A stretch of DNA of 64,000 bases from Ostreibacterium oceani (GTDB taxonomy: Bacteria > Pseudomonadota > Gammaproteobacteria > Cardiobacteriales > Ostreibacteriaceae): assembly GCF_009362845.1 (NCBI RefSeq), contig NZ_WHNW01000002.1, positions 248,001 through 312,000 on the forward strand, given 5' to 3'. Below the pieces are notes generated by a model, which was not told where the DNA came from, searched no databases, and worked only from the letters and a program-made list of their open reading frames with translations. This document shows positions 8,367 through 16,571 of this stretch, piece by piece. The position numbers were made by a program, and so were the translations under genes. Position 1 is the stretch's first letter; every line of letters starts with the position of its first letter.

Positions 8367-9341
8367 CTAATGCGACTTTTTTATTCTGCGATTAAATCCA
8401 ACGAATCCTAACAAACTCGCCAAAAACACAAGCCCTAACCATGGCATTGTGGGAATAGACGCCACTTCAGATACACCAACCCCATAACCCTGCCAGCCAT
8501 TGCGAGAGGCATCCCAAACGAACAACTGACCATTAGTAAATCCCATCCCATAACTAAACGGCACCGATATATCCAAAATCGACGTACCGACATAGGCACC
8601 AGACAAATCAAAAATCACTGCTGTGTTGTTGCTACTATCCAGCACAATGAGCCAGCCATCCGGCTCTGAAAAACCTAGCGAGTAACTAGACAAAGTGCCT
8701 ATCCCAGCAGCAGCGGTGTCTAGTGTGATGGTATTAGACAGGCTACCGTCCACCCTGCTGACCACGTTGACGGTATTGCCTGTATTACGCGAATAAAACA
8801 CGTTATTACCACTATCGTACGCAGGCATCGTCTGTTGACCATCGTTACCAGGCATATTGGGCAACAACGTCGATGTTCCCCCAGTATAAAAGCCACTACC
8901 ATCGAGCTGAGACTCGATTAGCCCTCGCCCAGTGCCGCCAGAAACAGCATTAAAAGTAACGACTTCGAGCAACCCACTATTGGCGTTAAAGTTCCAGCTG
9001 CGCACATCAATATTAATTGGTGCGATGCTGTTGACAATATTCCCATTTTCATCATAGACTGAGGCCTGCGCGCTAGGAAAACCGCCACTAGAAGCATAAT
9101 ACTGGTCAAAACCCGGATGATAAGTTACGTTCATCGGCGTACCAAAGCTGCCCGGACCTTGAGGCAGAAAAATGGTCCTATTTGCATTGGTAGGGATTTG
9201 CGCCTGCGCCACTTGCCCAAATAAGACCAGTACGGTCAACGAGATGAGTGGCAACACGCGCCGTAGCACCCGTAATTGACTGAGTTTTTGCTTAATCGTA
9301 CCAGTTATTGCACCAGTTGTCGTATGCATTGTCATATTCAT
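8367..9341 (-). CDS. Exported beta-rich protein with IPTL-like C-terminal sorting signal
   Basis: No enzyme motif is recognised. The 324-residue product has a long N-terminal signal peptide (hydrophobic LPLISLTVLVLFGQVAQA, residues about 30-47). The body is Gly/Ser/Asn-rich with repeated short strands such as YDENGNIVNSI, YDSGNNVFYSRN and FDLSGAYVG, suggestive of a beta-propeller. The tail is the most informative part: IPTMPWLGLVFLASL, a hydrophobic helix, then NRRIKKSH. That is the tripartite layout (motif, membrane segment, basic end) of IPTL-CTERM sorting signals, processed by exosortase-type enzymes. AGGGG lies 6 bp before the ATG. The gene at 38154 ends in the same way. Confidence 0.75.
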   Translation of the reverse strand: MNMTMHTTTGAITGTIKQKLSQLRVLRRVLPLISLTVLVLFGQVAQAQIPTNANRTIFLPQGPGSFGTPMNVTYHPGFDQYYASSGGFPSAQASVYDENGNIVNSIAPINIDVRSWNFNANSGLLEVVTFNAVSGGTGRGLIESQLDGSGFYTGGTSTLLPNMPGNDGQQTMPAYDSGNNVFYSRNTGNTVNVVSRVDGSLSNTITLDTAAAGIGTLSSYSLGFSEPDGWLIVLDSSNNTAVIFDLSGAYVGTSILDISVPFSYGMGFTNGQLFVWDASRNGWQGYGVGVSEVASIPTMPWLGLVFLASLLGFVGFNRRIKKSH

Positions 9342-9783
9342 TGAAATCCCCTATTGTTTATTCGTGTTATTATTCTTATTTATCGTTTATGATGAAGTCT
9401 CGCATTGATTGCCGCATTGATTGCCGCATTGATTGTCGTATTAATTAGTGCGTTGATTAGATTGCGATTATCGACTTCGCTTGTTTGTCAATAATAAAAC
9501 CATTTAACATTATAAACCCAATCACCCATCAGTGGTACTTTTTTTACTACAAGTTAACAAATAGATAGTCCTCTTAGGTTGCTAGAAGGCGCTGACAGAT
9601 GCATCCACAGATGCGTTCACAGGGGTTGCATCACACCCACAGCCATGCTATAAAGATGCCATCAAGATGCTAAAAGGCACTAAACACAGTGGCACGGTCA
9701 TTTTACGCCTAGCAACCCATAACACCCATAACACCACACCTATAACCCCCATAACGTTCATACAACTATACACCCATCATATT
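9342..9783. other. Intergenic region with a degenerate 12-bp array, between the sorted surface protein gene and fdhD
   Basis: This 442-bp gap holds no convincing gene. From 9401 to 9460 there are five 12-bp units of the CGCATTGATTGC type, the first two perfect and the others decayed. Further short repeats follow (ACAGATGCATCC/ACAGATGCGTTC near 9596; CATAACACC units at 9718-9760). The fdhD frame is open through the last of these. No clear sigma-70 promoter or terminator stands out. Confidence 0.7.
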
Positions 9784-10626
9784 ATGTCATCATCTACCGC
9801 ATCTAACCTGTCTGCGCAACACACCATCGACATTATCACCGACAGCCTGCCGGCGACCGTCGAGACCACGGCGCTCAGTGCCACAGGCGAAACACAGACC
9901 ACGCTATTGGTCCAAGAACACCCCTTGACCCTATACCTTAATCGCGTGGAAATTGTCACCCTGATGACGATGGGTAACGAGCCGCATTACTTAGTGGTTG
10001 GCTTTTTGCTGCACCAACATTTAATCGAATCCGTCGATGATATTAGCGCAATCCATATCGATTGGTCCGTCCACAGCGCCGCGGTTTCTGCCAAAACTAC
10101 CCAACAAATCGAAGAAAAAACAAACAGCCGCGTGGTCACCTCAGGCTGCGGGCAAGGCACGATGTTTAGCCATGTCATGGATAATTTGCCGTCATTTTCC
10201 AAGCACAATACCACCATCACCACCGCCCAAATTTACGAACTATTAGCCCAACTTGCCCACGAAAATACCATTTATCGCCAAGCAGGTGCCGTGCATAGCT
10301 GTGCGCTGTGTACCCACGACAGCGTTATCAAATCGGTAGAAGACGTTGGGCGGCACAATGCCATTGACGCACTCGGTGGCTACATCGCACTAGAAAGCCC
10401 TCAACAAAAACCCACCGTCATGTACACCACTGGGCGATTAACCTCCGAAATGGTGATAAAAACCGTACAAATGCAGATTCCGATTTTGCTATCACGCTCA
10501 GGAGCAACGGCAATGGGGGTAGCGGTTGGCAAAGCCGCAGGCGTGATGCTAATTTCACGTGCGAAAGGGCGTAGCTTTAGTGTCCTAACCGAGCCGCAGC
10601 GCTTAGTCATTCACCAGACAGAATAA
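9784..10626 (+). CDS. fdhD: Formate dehydrogenase accessory sulfurtransferase FdhD
   Basis: FdhD moves sulfur from IscS to the molybdenum cofactor to activate formate dehydrogenases. Recognised blocks are HPLTLYLNRVEIVTLMTMG, the Cys-containing VVTSGCGQGT, GAVHSCALC, and VEDVGRHNAIDALGGY, then TGRLTSEMVIKTVQMQIP and LSRSGATAMGVA. The frame is open to an ATG at 9667, but that extension is repeat-derived (THNTHNTTPITPIT). Starting at 9784 gives 280 residues, close to the 277 of E. coli FdhD. No formate dehydrogenase gene is in the window, so the client enzyme is encoded elsewhere. Confidence 0.92.
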   Translation: MSSSTASNLSAQHTIDIITDSLPATVETTALSATGETQTTLLVQEHPLTLYLNRVEIVTLMTMGNEPHYLVVGFLLHQHLIESVDDISAIHIDWSVHSAAVSAKTTQQIEEKTNSRVVTSGCGQGTMFSHVMDNLPSFSKHNTTITTAQIYELLAQLAHENTIYRQAGAVHSCALCTHDSVIKSVEDVGRHNAIDALGGYIALESPQQKPTVMYTTGRLTSEMVIKTVQMQIPILLSRSGATAMGVAVGKAAGVMLISRAKGRSFSVLTEPQRLVIHQTE

Positions 10627-10673
10627 GCAAAAGTAAGCGGAAATAAGTGCGTTAAAGGCGCGTTAAAATAGTG

Positions 10674-11498
10674 TTAAGGCAATAGCCGACCTTGCAATCG
10701 AACTTCAAGCGTATCTGGTGCGACTTGACGACCAAAAAACGACAACAATGGGGCGTATTGCGCCACCGCTTCACCCGTTAACTGACCGCTGGTACGATAA
10801 CGTTTACCGTCAATCTCGCTTTGCAAAAATAGCGATAGCGCCTCGTCTGCGCTGATTGTCAATACAATATCCTGCGCTTCAGATAGCTGTGGTTCACGCG
10901 TGGCTAAATCAACCCGATTCAATACGATCTGATCAAAAAACTGTAGCCCCGTTGCCTGCCCCTCAACCGACAAATAGCGCAATGCCCCCGCGCGAATATC
11001 TGCCCTCGCCAAACGCACGTTGAGCGTGGCATCAATCCCCGCTGGCAACTGCAACCAATCTAACCACGGCCGTGCGGCAGCTAACTGACCTGTCAATTGC
11101 CCGTTAGCTACGGTGATGCCACCTTGATGCAAGGTGACTTCAGCGCTCAAGGCAAACGGTGATTCGCACGCCACATGATAGCGCAATCGCCAGTGCCACT
11201 GCTGGGAGTATTCACAAGTCAGTGGATAACGCTGCCCTGATATTTCCACGCCCTGCCACCCGCCTTGGCGTAGCGTACCTGTCGGCTGGACTAGCTGTAT
11301 TTCTGCTCCTATGCCGTTTTGCGTACCCTGTTGCATACCCTGTTGCATACCCCATTGGCTGACCCACGATAATGGCGCACGCCAAAATAAAAACAACACC
11401 AAGCACAGCAAAAAAAACAACGCATAACCGACCGTGATAAGGATACGGCTTTGGCGCCGATTCAATAGGTTTAATGCCTTTAGTGCGTCAATTGGCAT
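10674..11498 (-). CDS. gspN: Type II secretion system protein N
   Basis: This last gene of the leftward T2SS arm encodes a bitopic inner-membrane protein: an N-terminal membrane segment (ILITVGYALFFLLCLVLFLF, residues about 18-37) and a beta-rich periplasmic domain. Phrases such as GRWQGVEI-like GGWQGVEISGQRYP, and a C-terminal YAPLLSFFGRQ, fit GspN. Identity rests partly on its position after gspL and gspM. The ATG at 11498 overlaps the end of gspM by 11 bp; a TTG two codons earlier is less likely. A 12-bp duplication gives GMQQGMQQGTQNG just after the membrane segment. Confidence 0.85.
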   Translation of the reverse strand: MPIDALKALNLLNRRQSRILITVGYALFFLLCLVLFLFWRAPLSWVSQWGMQQGMQQGTQNGIGAEIQLVQPTGTLRQGGWQGVEISGQRYPLTCEYSQQWHWRLRYHVACESPFALSAEVTLHQGGITVANGQLTGQLAAARPWLDWLQLPAGIDATLNVRLARADIRAGALRYLSVEGQATGLQFFDQIVLNRVDLATREPQLSEAQDIVLTISADEALSLFLQSEIDGKRYRTSGQLTGEAVAQYAPLLSFFGRQVAPDTLEVRLQGRLLP

Positions 11499-11973
11499 TG
11501 GCAATCACCGTCAGAATGATTTTACCACCATGTTCAACGGAATTATTACCAGCGGGATTATTGCCAACGGCTTCAACGCCCTCAACGGCTTCAGCATCAA
11601 CAATCTCCATACTAACCACCGCAACGGGCGCGAGTGCCAGTAGTAGCGTCTTGGCCTGGGTAATCGACAACGGCGCTGTCTGTACGCCACGACTGCCGTC
11701 CGCGAGTGGCTGCGCACTGACCTCGTGTTGCGCTAGTATTTCCGCGACTGACAAGGGCGCTAAAATGCCGTGAAATTCATTAATCGTCGCCGCCATTGCT
11801 TTCATTTCAGCCAATTGGGTTTGCCGTGCCGCTGTGTTTTGTTGTAATTGCGCGGTGCGTTTTTGCAACGGCTCTAGCCAGACAAAATACCAACCCATCA
11901 GTAGCAGTAGTCCGCCGCCAACCCCGAGTACGATTTTTTCACGCTGCGCTAACTGCTGCCACCACGCTACCAT
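11488..11973 (-). CDS. gspM: Type II secretion system protein M
   Basis: GspM pairs with GspL in the inner-membrane platform that anchors the secretion ATPase. Starting at the ATG at 11973 the product is 161 residues and opens MVAWWQQLAQREKIVLGVGG, the standard GspM start, followed by a membrane segment (LLLLMGWYFVWLEPL). A ferredoxin-like periplasmic domain follows. This ATG overlaps the gspL stop (ATGGTAG) and has GGGTGA 6 bp upstream; the frame stays open to 12042 inside gspL but that extension is not GspM-like. The C-terminal part is rich in Ala/Val/Asn with near-duplications (AVEGVEAVGNNPAGNN). Confidence 0.88.
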   Translation of the reverse strand: MVAWWQQLAQREKIVLGVGGGLLLLMGWYFVWLEPLQKRTAQLQQNTAARQTQLAEMKAMAATINEFHGILAPLSVAEILAQHEVSAQPLADGSRGVQTAPLSITQAKTLLLALAPVAVVSMEIVDAEAVEGVEAVGNNPAGNNSVEHGGKIILTVIANAN

Positions 11974-13238
11974 GTAATCACCCATTGCTGGCTGTTCTGT
12001 TGCCCGTTTTGCTGCACGTTTTGTTGAACAGCTTGCTGCCACAAAAACCCCGATTCAGTCAACGCCGTTTGTACCGCTTCATCCAACACACCCACCAGCG
12101 TCACTTGCCGCACACTTAAATCCACCGATAGACGGTCAATTTCCACCCGCCCTTGCCCAAACAAGGCATCTAATTGAATCAGTTTTTGCAGTGCATGTGA
12201 ACTAATTTGCCGTTGCGCCACCTGCATCCGTGTATAAGGATCATCGGGGCGCGCATTGGGTAATACCTGCTTGAGTAATGTGGCTTGCTCGGCAGTCACT
12301 GCGGATAAGGCGGTTTGCGCCTGCTGATACGAAAATAACGCATTCCCCGTCAAACTCGCGATAATCAAACCACCCAACATTAACCAGCGCCTAATGGGTC
12401 GTTTTTTTGCGCTTTGTTGCTGTGTTGGCCACAGATTTGGTAACGATTTTAATCGCGATGGCTGCAACGCATCAAACAATCCAGCCCCGCCCTGCGCTAG
12501 GTTCTGCGGTAGGTTCTGCGGTAGGTTCTGTGTTAAATATTGCGCCAAATCAACCATCGGCTGCGGTGTCAACGATAAGTGCCGCGCCCATGCCTCAAAT
12601 GGTGCAGCCTCCATCGCCATTATTTCTTCACTGGACACCACATAAATCAACGGGGCGTATTCATACACGGCATGCGTGTTTGCCTCTGTGTTTGCCTCTG
12701 TGTGTACCTCTGTATGCAAGTCTGTGGGCGGCAGCAACTGCCAACCTAAAGGCAAAAAATAAAGCCCCTTAACCCGTGGTCTAATCTGCGAAAAACGTTG
12801 TTTTAACGTATCAATTCGTGCCTTTTCTATCCACGACACCCACATATCGCCCTGTGACTTGTCGCTCTGTATTTTGCCACCTTGCACTTTGCCACCTTGC
12901 ACTCTCGCATGGGCAAAGGTATACGCCTCAACGCCATGCAATAAATCCTTTTCCATCGCGGCGGGAATTATTTTTTCTAGCAATCGATCATCCTGAACGG
13001 GCTGGGTGAACCGTTTGCTGGTAATAAATAACGAGTCGAATAAATAAACATCCGTACGATGATAGTCTGTGTTGCTATCCACGTTGCCCATATCCACGCC
13101 ATTCGCGCCCACACCAAGCATCTCAAACAGGGCTGCATCATCTATTATACGGACGGTCTGATTGATACCGTCGTATAACCGCACGTGGTTATCACTCACG
13201 ATTTCAACGCCTAGAAATTGACGAAAGAGTTTACTCAC
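11967..13238 (-). CDS. gspL: Type II secretion system protein L
   Basis: GspL links the GspE ATPase to the inner-membrane platform through its cytoplasmic actin-like domain. The 423-residue product has a long N-terminal cytoplasmic part, one membrane segment near residue 290 (WLMLGGLIIASLTGNALF) and a periplasmic part ending YTRMQVAQRQISSHALQKL and a ferredoxin-like fold. It starts at GTG 13238. Four separate in-frame duplications sit in weakly conserved stretches: VQGGKVQGGKIQ near 125, HTEVHTEANTEANT near 185, NLPQNLPQNLAQ near 240 and QQNVQQNGQQNSQQ near the end. These make it longer than a typical GspL. Confidence 0.9.
   Translation of the reverse strand: MSKLFRQFLGVEIVSDNHVRLYDGINQTVRIIDDAALFEMLGVGANGVDMGNVDSNTDYHRTDVYLFDSLFITSKRFTQPVQDDRLLEKIIPAAMEKDLLHGVEAYTFAHARVQGGKVQGGKIQSDKSQGDMWVSWIEKARIDTLKQRFSQIRPRVKGLYFLPLGWQLLPPTDLHTEVHTEANTEANTHAVYEYAPLIYVVSSEEIMAMEAAPFEAWARHLSLTPQPMVDLAQYLTQNLPQNLPQNLAQGGAGLFDALQPSRLKSLPNLWPTQQQSAKKRPIRRWLMLGGLIIASLTGNALFSYQQAQTALSAVTAEQATLLKQVLPNARPDDPYTRMQVAQRQISSHALQKLIQLDALFGQGRVEIDRLSVDLSVRQVTLVGVLDEAVQTALTESGFLWQQAVQQNVQQNGQQNSQQWVITW
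12499..12534 (-). repeat. 12-bp repeat (three units) inside gspL
   Basis: Two perfect units AGGTTCTGCGGT plus one with changes in its last four bases. On the coding strand they encode Asn-Leu-Pro-Gln repeats in the linker before the GspL membrane segment. Confidence 0.85.
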
Positions 13239-13258
13239 AAGAATTCATTCATCCCTAT

Positions 13259-14173
13259 TTATTCATACATTAATTGGCTATGTCGCCGACTCAACCGTGT
13301 TAATCTTCTCGCGCTGGCACGATCATAGTACGCCACCACGCTTTGCACGGCATCGCCGATTTGCACTTGCCCCACCACTTGGAAATATCGGCTTTGCGTG
13401 CTAAATTTTAATTCTATCACGGATACCGCATTCTGCCCTGTGCCTGCTGCTTTTTTTCCTAATAAATTGTGTTTGCTGGCGAATGCCATTAATTCGCTTT
13501 GGTTTTGTATTGGGTTAGACAGACGTTCTGCCAATAAGTTTTTGGCGCTTTCTATGGTCATCTCAAAATAGGCGGCAAAAACCTCGGGGCTGACGACATT
13601 CATATTGAGTTTTTCTGAGTTAATGGGCAAAAACGAAAAAAACGGAGACACGCGATGAATATCGGCTTCGGCCATACCTGCACTGGCAAACGCGCCAATC
13701 ACACTGACCCGCTGACCTTGCCGTATTTGCTCAATCACCGCATCGGCCTGTCGGCGCGGTAACGCCAACAGCGAAAACAACCGATAAAAAACATCCACCG
13801 CAAACCGATCCGCAATCCGCAACTGCGCCAGATTAAAGCGCGAAGAGTACTCATTTATATGGCCGCTCACCTCACCGCCATCAATCGAATAAGCAGGCAA
13901 ACGCTGCGCCCAGTCCTCATCCAAACTATCCGCACTGCTGCGATACTTATCCAGCACCAATACCCGCTCAGCGTAGGTGAGCAGCGCATCCGTATAGTGT
14001 TGTGCCTGATTTAAATGCGTCAACACGCTGGTACGCCGCAAATTTGCGTTGCTTGAGACGGTGACGTGCGTCATCACGGTAGTCACCACCACCACCAGTA
14101 ATATTGCCATCATGATACTGACGCCTTGCTGGTGGCTTGGTCCACGCAACCGTGCCTGCACATAGTTAACCAC
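13259..14173 (-). CDS. gspK: Type II secretion system minor pseudopilin GspK
   Basis: GspK caps the pseudopilus tip together with GspI and GspJ. The 304-residue size is typical for this largest pseudopilin. The N-terminal hydrophobic helix follows a Gly (QQGVSIMMAILLVVVVTTVM) and, as usual for GspK, lacks the Glu at mature position 5 that other pseudopilins have. The body carries the GspK pattern around DEDWAQRLPAYSIDGGEVSG, then NEYSSRFNLAQL and FAAYFEMTIESAKNLL. The start is GTG 14173, overlapping the gspJ stop by 8 bp, consistent with translational coupling. Confidence 0.92.
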   Translation of the reverse strand: MVNYVQARLRGPSHQQGVSIMMAILLVVVVTTVMTHVTVSSNANLRRTSVLTHLNQAQHYTDALLTYAERVLVLDKYRSSADSLDEDWAQRLPAYSIDGGEVSGHINEYSSRFNLAQLRIADRFAVDVFYRLFSLLALPRRQADAVIEQIRQGQRVSVIGAFASAGMAEADIHRVSPFFSFLPINSEKLNMNVVSPEVFAAYFEMTIESAKNLLAERLSNPIQNQSELMAFASKHNLLGKKAAGTGQNAVSVIELKFSTQSRYFQVVGQVQIGDAVQSVVAYYDRASARRLTRLSRRHSQLMYE

Positions 14174-14774
14174 CCAACGCCTCCATGACCGTCACTTCAC
14201 CATAGCGCGCATGCGTAAAAATCAGTCCCATCGTCCGTGGCAGTTTTTCGTCTAGCCATTGGTTAACGCGGCGATTATCGTCATCATAAAAAATCAGTGA
14301 CACTGCATCAATCTGCGTCAACACGATGCTTTGCTGTGATTGTCCTTGATAAACCGTCTCACGGACAAGGGTGTCGTCAGCCAGCAAGTAACGGACTTGC
14401 GTCACGCCTTGCAAGGTCTCGGCATTCGGCGCAATAAAAAACCGCCATAATTCAACAGCCTCAGTCGTTTGTTTATACTCACTACTGTCAAACAAAGACA
14501 CCAAAGGCAACGATGCATTGGGCAACGGTGCAGTTTGCAGCTGCGACATGTCTTGTTGCAATATCCACAAACCGAGTTGCAATTCACGTAGCGTTTCACT
14601 GCGTTGTTCAACCACTTGCTGGGTCGTTAGTGATACCGTCAACAGACGATACCCCATCACGGCCAATAACACGACAATGGCCATCACCACAAGTAACTCA
14701 ATCAGGGTAAACCCTGTTGCTGTGGCTTTCGTGGCTTTCGTGGCTTTCATCGGCTGTCTCATCAATCGTCTCAT
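14166..14774 (-). CDS. gspJ: Type II secretion system minor pseudopilin GspJ
   Basis: The product has a prepilin leader and the cleavage site G|FTLIELLVVMAIVVLLA, with Glu at mature position 5. After it come YRLLTVSLTTQQVVEQRSE and LQLGLWILQQDMSQL, typical of GspJ, and 202 residues in all. It should join GspI and GspK at the pseudopilus tip after processing by a prepilin peptidase, whose gene is not in this window. The leader includes a 9-bp tandem duplication (KATKATKATATG), so this leader is longer than usual. The ATG overlaps the gspI stop (ATGA). Confidence 0.92.
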   Translation of the reverse strand: MRRLMRQPMKATKATKATATGFTLIELLVVMAIVVLLAVMGYRLLTVSLTTQQVVEQRSETLRELQLGLWILQQDMSQLQTAPLPNASLPLVSLFDSSEYKQTTEAVELWRFFIAPNAETLQGVTQVRYLLADDTLVRETVYQGQSQQSIVLTQIDAVSLIFYDDDNRRVNQWLDEKLPRTMGLIFTHARYGEVTVMEALGG

Positions 14775-15190
14775 TGAATGCGACGAACCCTAGCAACGAC
14801 TTGCCCAGACTGCGTATCCGTTAAGGTCGCTTGCAGCACTTGCGTTAGTTGATTTTGGCTAGGCTCAATCAGAATGTCCCAACGATACTGATAATGTGAC
14901 ATCCGATACGTACCACTGTATTGCCCCACACCCGCCAACTGCCCTGCCCCTAATTGTTTTTCATCTGATTGCCCAGATGTCAGTCGGTTTTGCTGAAATT
15001 CAAGGACAATATTATTTAGCGCACGCGTGGCTATGGTTCGCGATTCGCTGGTCATTAACGTATTAATCCCCGTCTGATTCACGGTCGTCAGCGCCGCAAT
15101 CAGCAACGTAAAAATTGCCAATGCCACCAATGTCTCAATCAGCGTAAAGCCTTGACTTCGTTGGCGTATTTTTTTGTCAGTTCGATTCAT
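14771..15190 (-). CDS. gspI: Type II secretion system minor pseudopilin GspI
   Basis: This 139-residue pseudopilin has the leader and cleavage motif QG|FTLIETLVALAIFTLL with Glu at mature position 5, followed by TTVNQTGINTLMTSESRTIA and a C-terminal strand region (YRMSHYQYRWDI, VVARVRRIQ). GspI starts assembly of the tip complex with GspJ and GspK. GGGATAAA about 8 bp before the ATG may serve as ribosome binding site. The stop overlaps the gspJ start. Confidence 0.92.
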   Translation of the reverse strand: MNRTDKKIRQRSQGFTLIETLVALAIFTLLIAALTTVNQTGINTLMTSESRTIATRALNNIVLEFQQNRLTSGQSDEKQLGAGQLAGVGQYSGTYRMSHYQYRWDILIEPSQNQLTQVLQATLTDTQSGQVVARVRRIQ

Positions 15191-15214
15191 TGGTATGCGT
15201 TTATCCCGTTCGTG

Positions 15215-15754
15215 TCACTCGCCAATGGCTAGTTGGGCTGCTGGCTGGGCTGACTGGGTTAATTGGGCTGGCTGGTCATCGGCCGTTAAGCGACCCAGTG
15301 CATCGCCGCTAATTTGCCGTGTAAAGCCGTTTTCGCTTAGCGTTAATTGAAACGCACTGCTTTGCCCTGTCGGCCAAAAATAAACAGGCGTTGCCGGCTG
15401 CAATCGCATGTCTAACCCTTGTCGCTCCCAGTCTATCGAACGCCTATTGAGTGCAAAAGGCTGCCACGTTAGATTATCCCGCTTTTCCGCATACCAGCCG
15501 TCTTGTGTGACTTGCATTCGCAAGACATTTCCCGAAAATAAGGCCTCTTCTTGTAGCGAACGATAAGCGCTCACGAGCGCCGCAGCGGTGGCGTTTAATT
15601 GTCTTTCGCCGCGATCAAACCGCAATTGGGTCAAGGCAATACCGCTGAGCACAGCGATAATCGCCAGCACAACAAGCGTCTCTAACAAGCTAAACCCTCG
15701 CGCTCGGCAAAAGTCGCCAGTCCGCACATCCATCGTTGCACTAATGGCTGACAT
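15215..15754 (-). CDS. gspH: Type II secretion system minor pseudopilin GspH
   Basis: The cleavage motif RG|FSLLETLVVLAIIAVLS with Glu at mature position 5, followed by RFDRGERQLNATAAALVSAY and QEEALFSGNVLRMQ, marks GspH. The 179-residue length is normal. The ATG at 15754 lies inside a 15-bp duplication, and an internal ATG at 15733 would also leave a complete leader; no ribosome binding site decides between them. The last 30 residues contain a Gln/Ala/Pro-rich near-repeat (PAQLTQSAQPAAQL), another trace of local duplication. Confidence 0.9.
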   Translation of the reverse strand: MSAISATMDVRTGDFCRARGFSLLETLVVLAIIAVLSGIALTQLRFDRGERQLNATAAALVSAYRSLQEEALFSGNVLRMQVTQDGWYAEKRDNLTWQPFALNRRSIDWERQGLDMRLQPATPVYFWPTGQSSAFQLTLSENGFTRQISGDALGRLTADDQPAQLTQSAQPAAQLAIGE

Positions 15755-15779
15755 TGATTACGCTGACATTGATTACGCT
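15750..15779. repeat. 15-bp direct duplication between gspG and gspH
   Basis: GACATTGATTACGCT occurs twice head to tail without mismatch. The first copy includes the gspH start codon, so the duplication lies in the gspH translation start region. Confidence 0.9.
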
Positions 15780-15804
15780 TTTGGGATCGCCAACATTGCT
15801 AGCA

Positions 15805-16278
15805 TTACCACGACACCACGTCGGCGTTTTCACCTTCACCGCCAACAACGCCATCTGCCCCAAACGAATAAAGGTCAAAATCACCGTGCTGGCCTGGGCT
15901 CAAGTAGATATAATCATTCCCCCACGGGTCTTTGGGGAGTTTGCTGAGGTAACCCGATGTCGCGTAGTTTTTCGGCACAGGTGGCAGCGTTGGCTTTTCA
16001 ACCAACGCTTGCAAGCCTTGGTCCGAGCTGGGATAAACAAAGTTATCAATTTTATAAAGCTGTAACGCTTGGCTAATTGCCGTTATATCGGCTGCCGCCG
16101 CCACTGCGCGCGCCTCACCTGGCTTATCAACCATTTTAGTCACAACAATACCTGCCATTACCGCGATAATCGCGATGACTACCACCAACTCAATCAACGT
16201 AAATCCACGTTGACACGCGGGCATCGTTTGCCGCTTGATTTTATTGCCTCGGTTTGTTTTTGCGTTTCGTCCTGCCAT
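15805..16278 (-). CDS. gspG: Type II secretion system major pseudopilin GspG
   Basis: GspG is the main subunit of the T2SS pseudopilus. The motif RG|FTLIELVVVIAIIAVMAG with Glu at mature position 5 is followed by KPGEARAVAAAADITAISQ and ALQLYKIDNFVYPSSDQGL. Then come KDPWGNDYIYLSPGQHGDFD and LYSFGADGVVGGEGE, including the Asp residues of the family calcium site. The ATG at 16278 has AGGA 8 bp upstream; an ATG at 16293 is in frame but lacks one. It is the first gene of the leftward arm, divergent from gspC. Confidence 0.95.
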   Translation of the reverse strand: MAGRNAKTNRGNKIKRQTMPACQRGFTLIELVVVIAIIAVMAGIVVTKMVDKPGEARAVAAAADITAISQALQLYKIDNFVYPSSDQGLQALVEKPTLPPVPKNYATSGYLSKLPKDPWGNDYIYLSPGQHGDFDLYSFGADGVVGGEGENADVVSW

Positions 16279-16571
16279 GAATACGTTCCTCATTAGTTTT
16301 TCATTATTTCATTCATTAGCACAGTATTTTAACAAAAATGTGGGCAAAACCATGTAAAAGAAATTAAAAAAGCATCACGTTTTACACAGACAAGGCTTTT
16401 TGCTTAGGTAATCTTAGCGTCGCTTCAAGCCACTTAGCGCCACTTAGCGCCGCTTCAAGCCTACAAGCCAATTCAGCAGCCGTCTTCAATAATCACCTTT
16501 AGCAGACACCAAAATTAATTGACCTGTCAATAAGTCCACCCTTAACGCAGATTTATTGTAAAATAACCGCT
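16279..16571. other. Divergent gspG / gspC intergenic region
   Basis: The 293-bp region between the two T2SS arms must carry both promoters. From about 16413 to 16470 it holds a compact repeat block: CTTAGCGTCGCTTCAAGC, two copies of CACTTAGCGC, then CGCTTCAAGC again. A TAAAAT about 12 bp before the gspC ATG could be a -10 element, but no good -35 stands before it. No further gene is visible. Confidence 0.6.
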
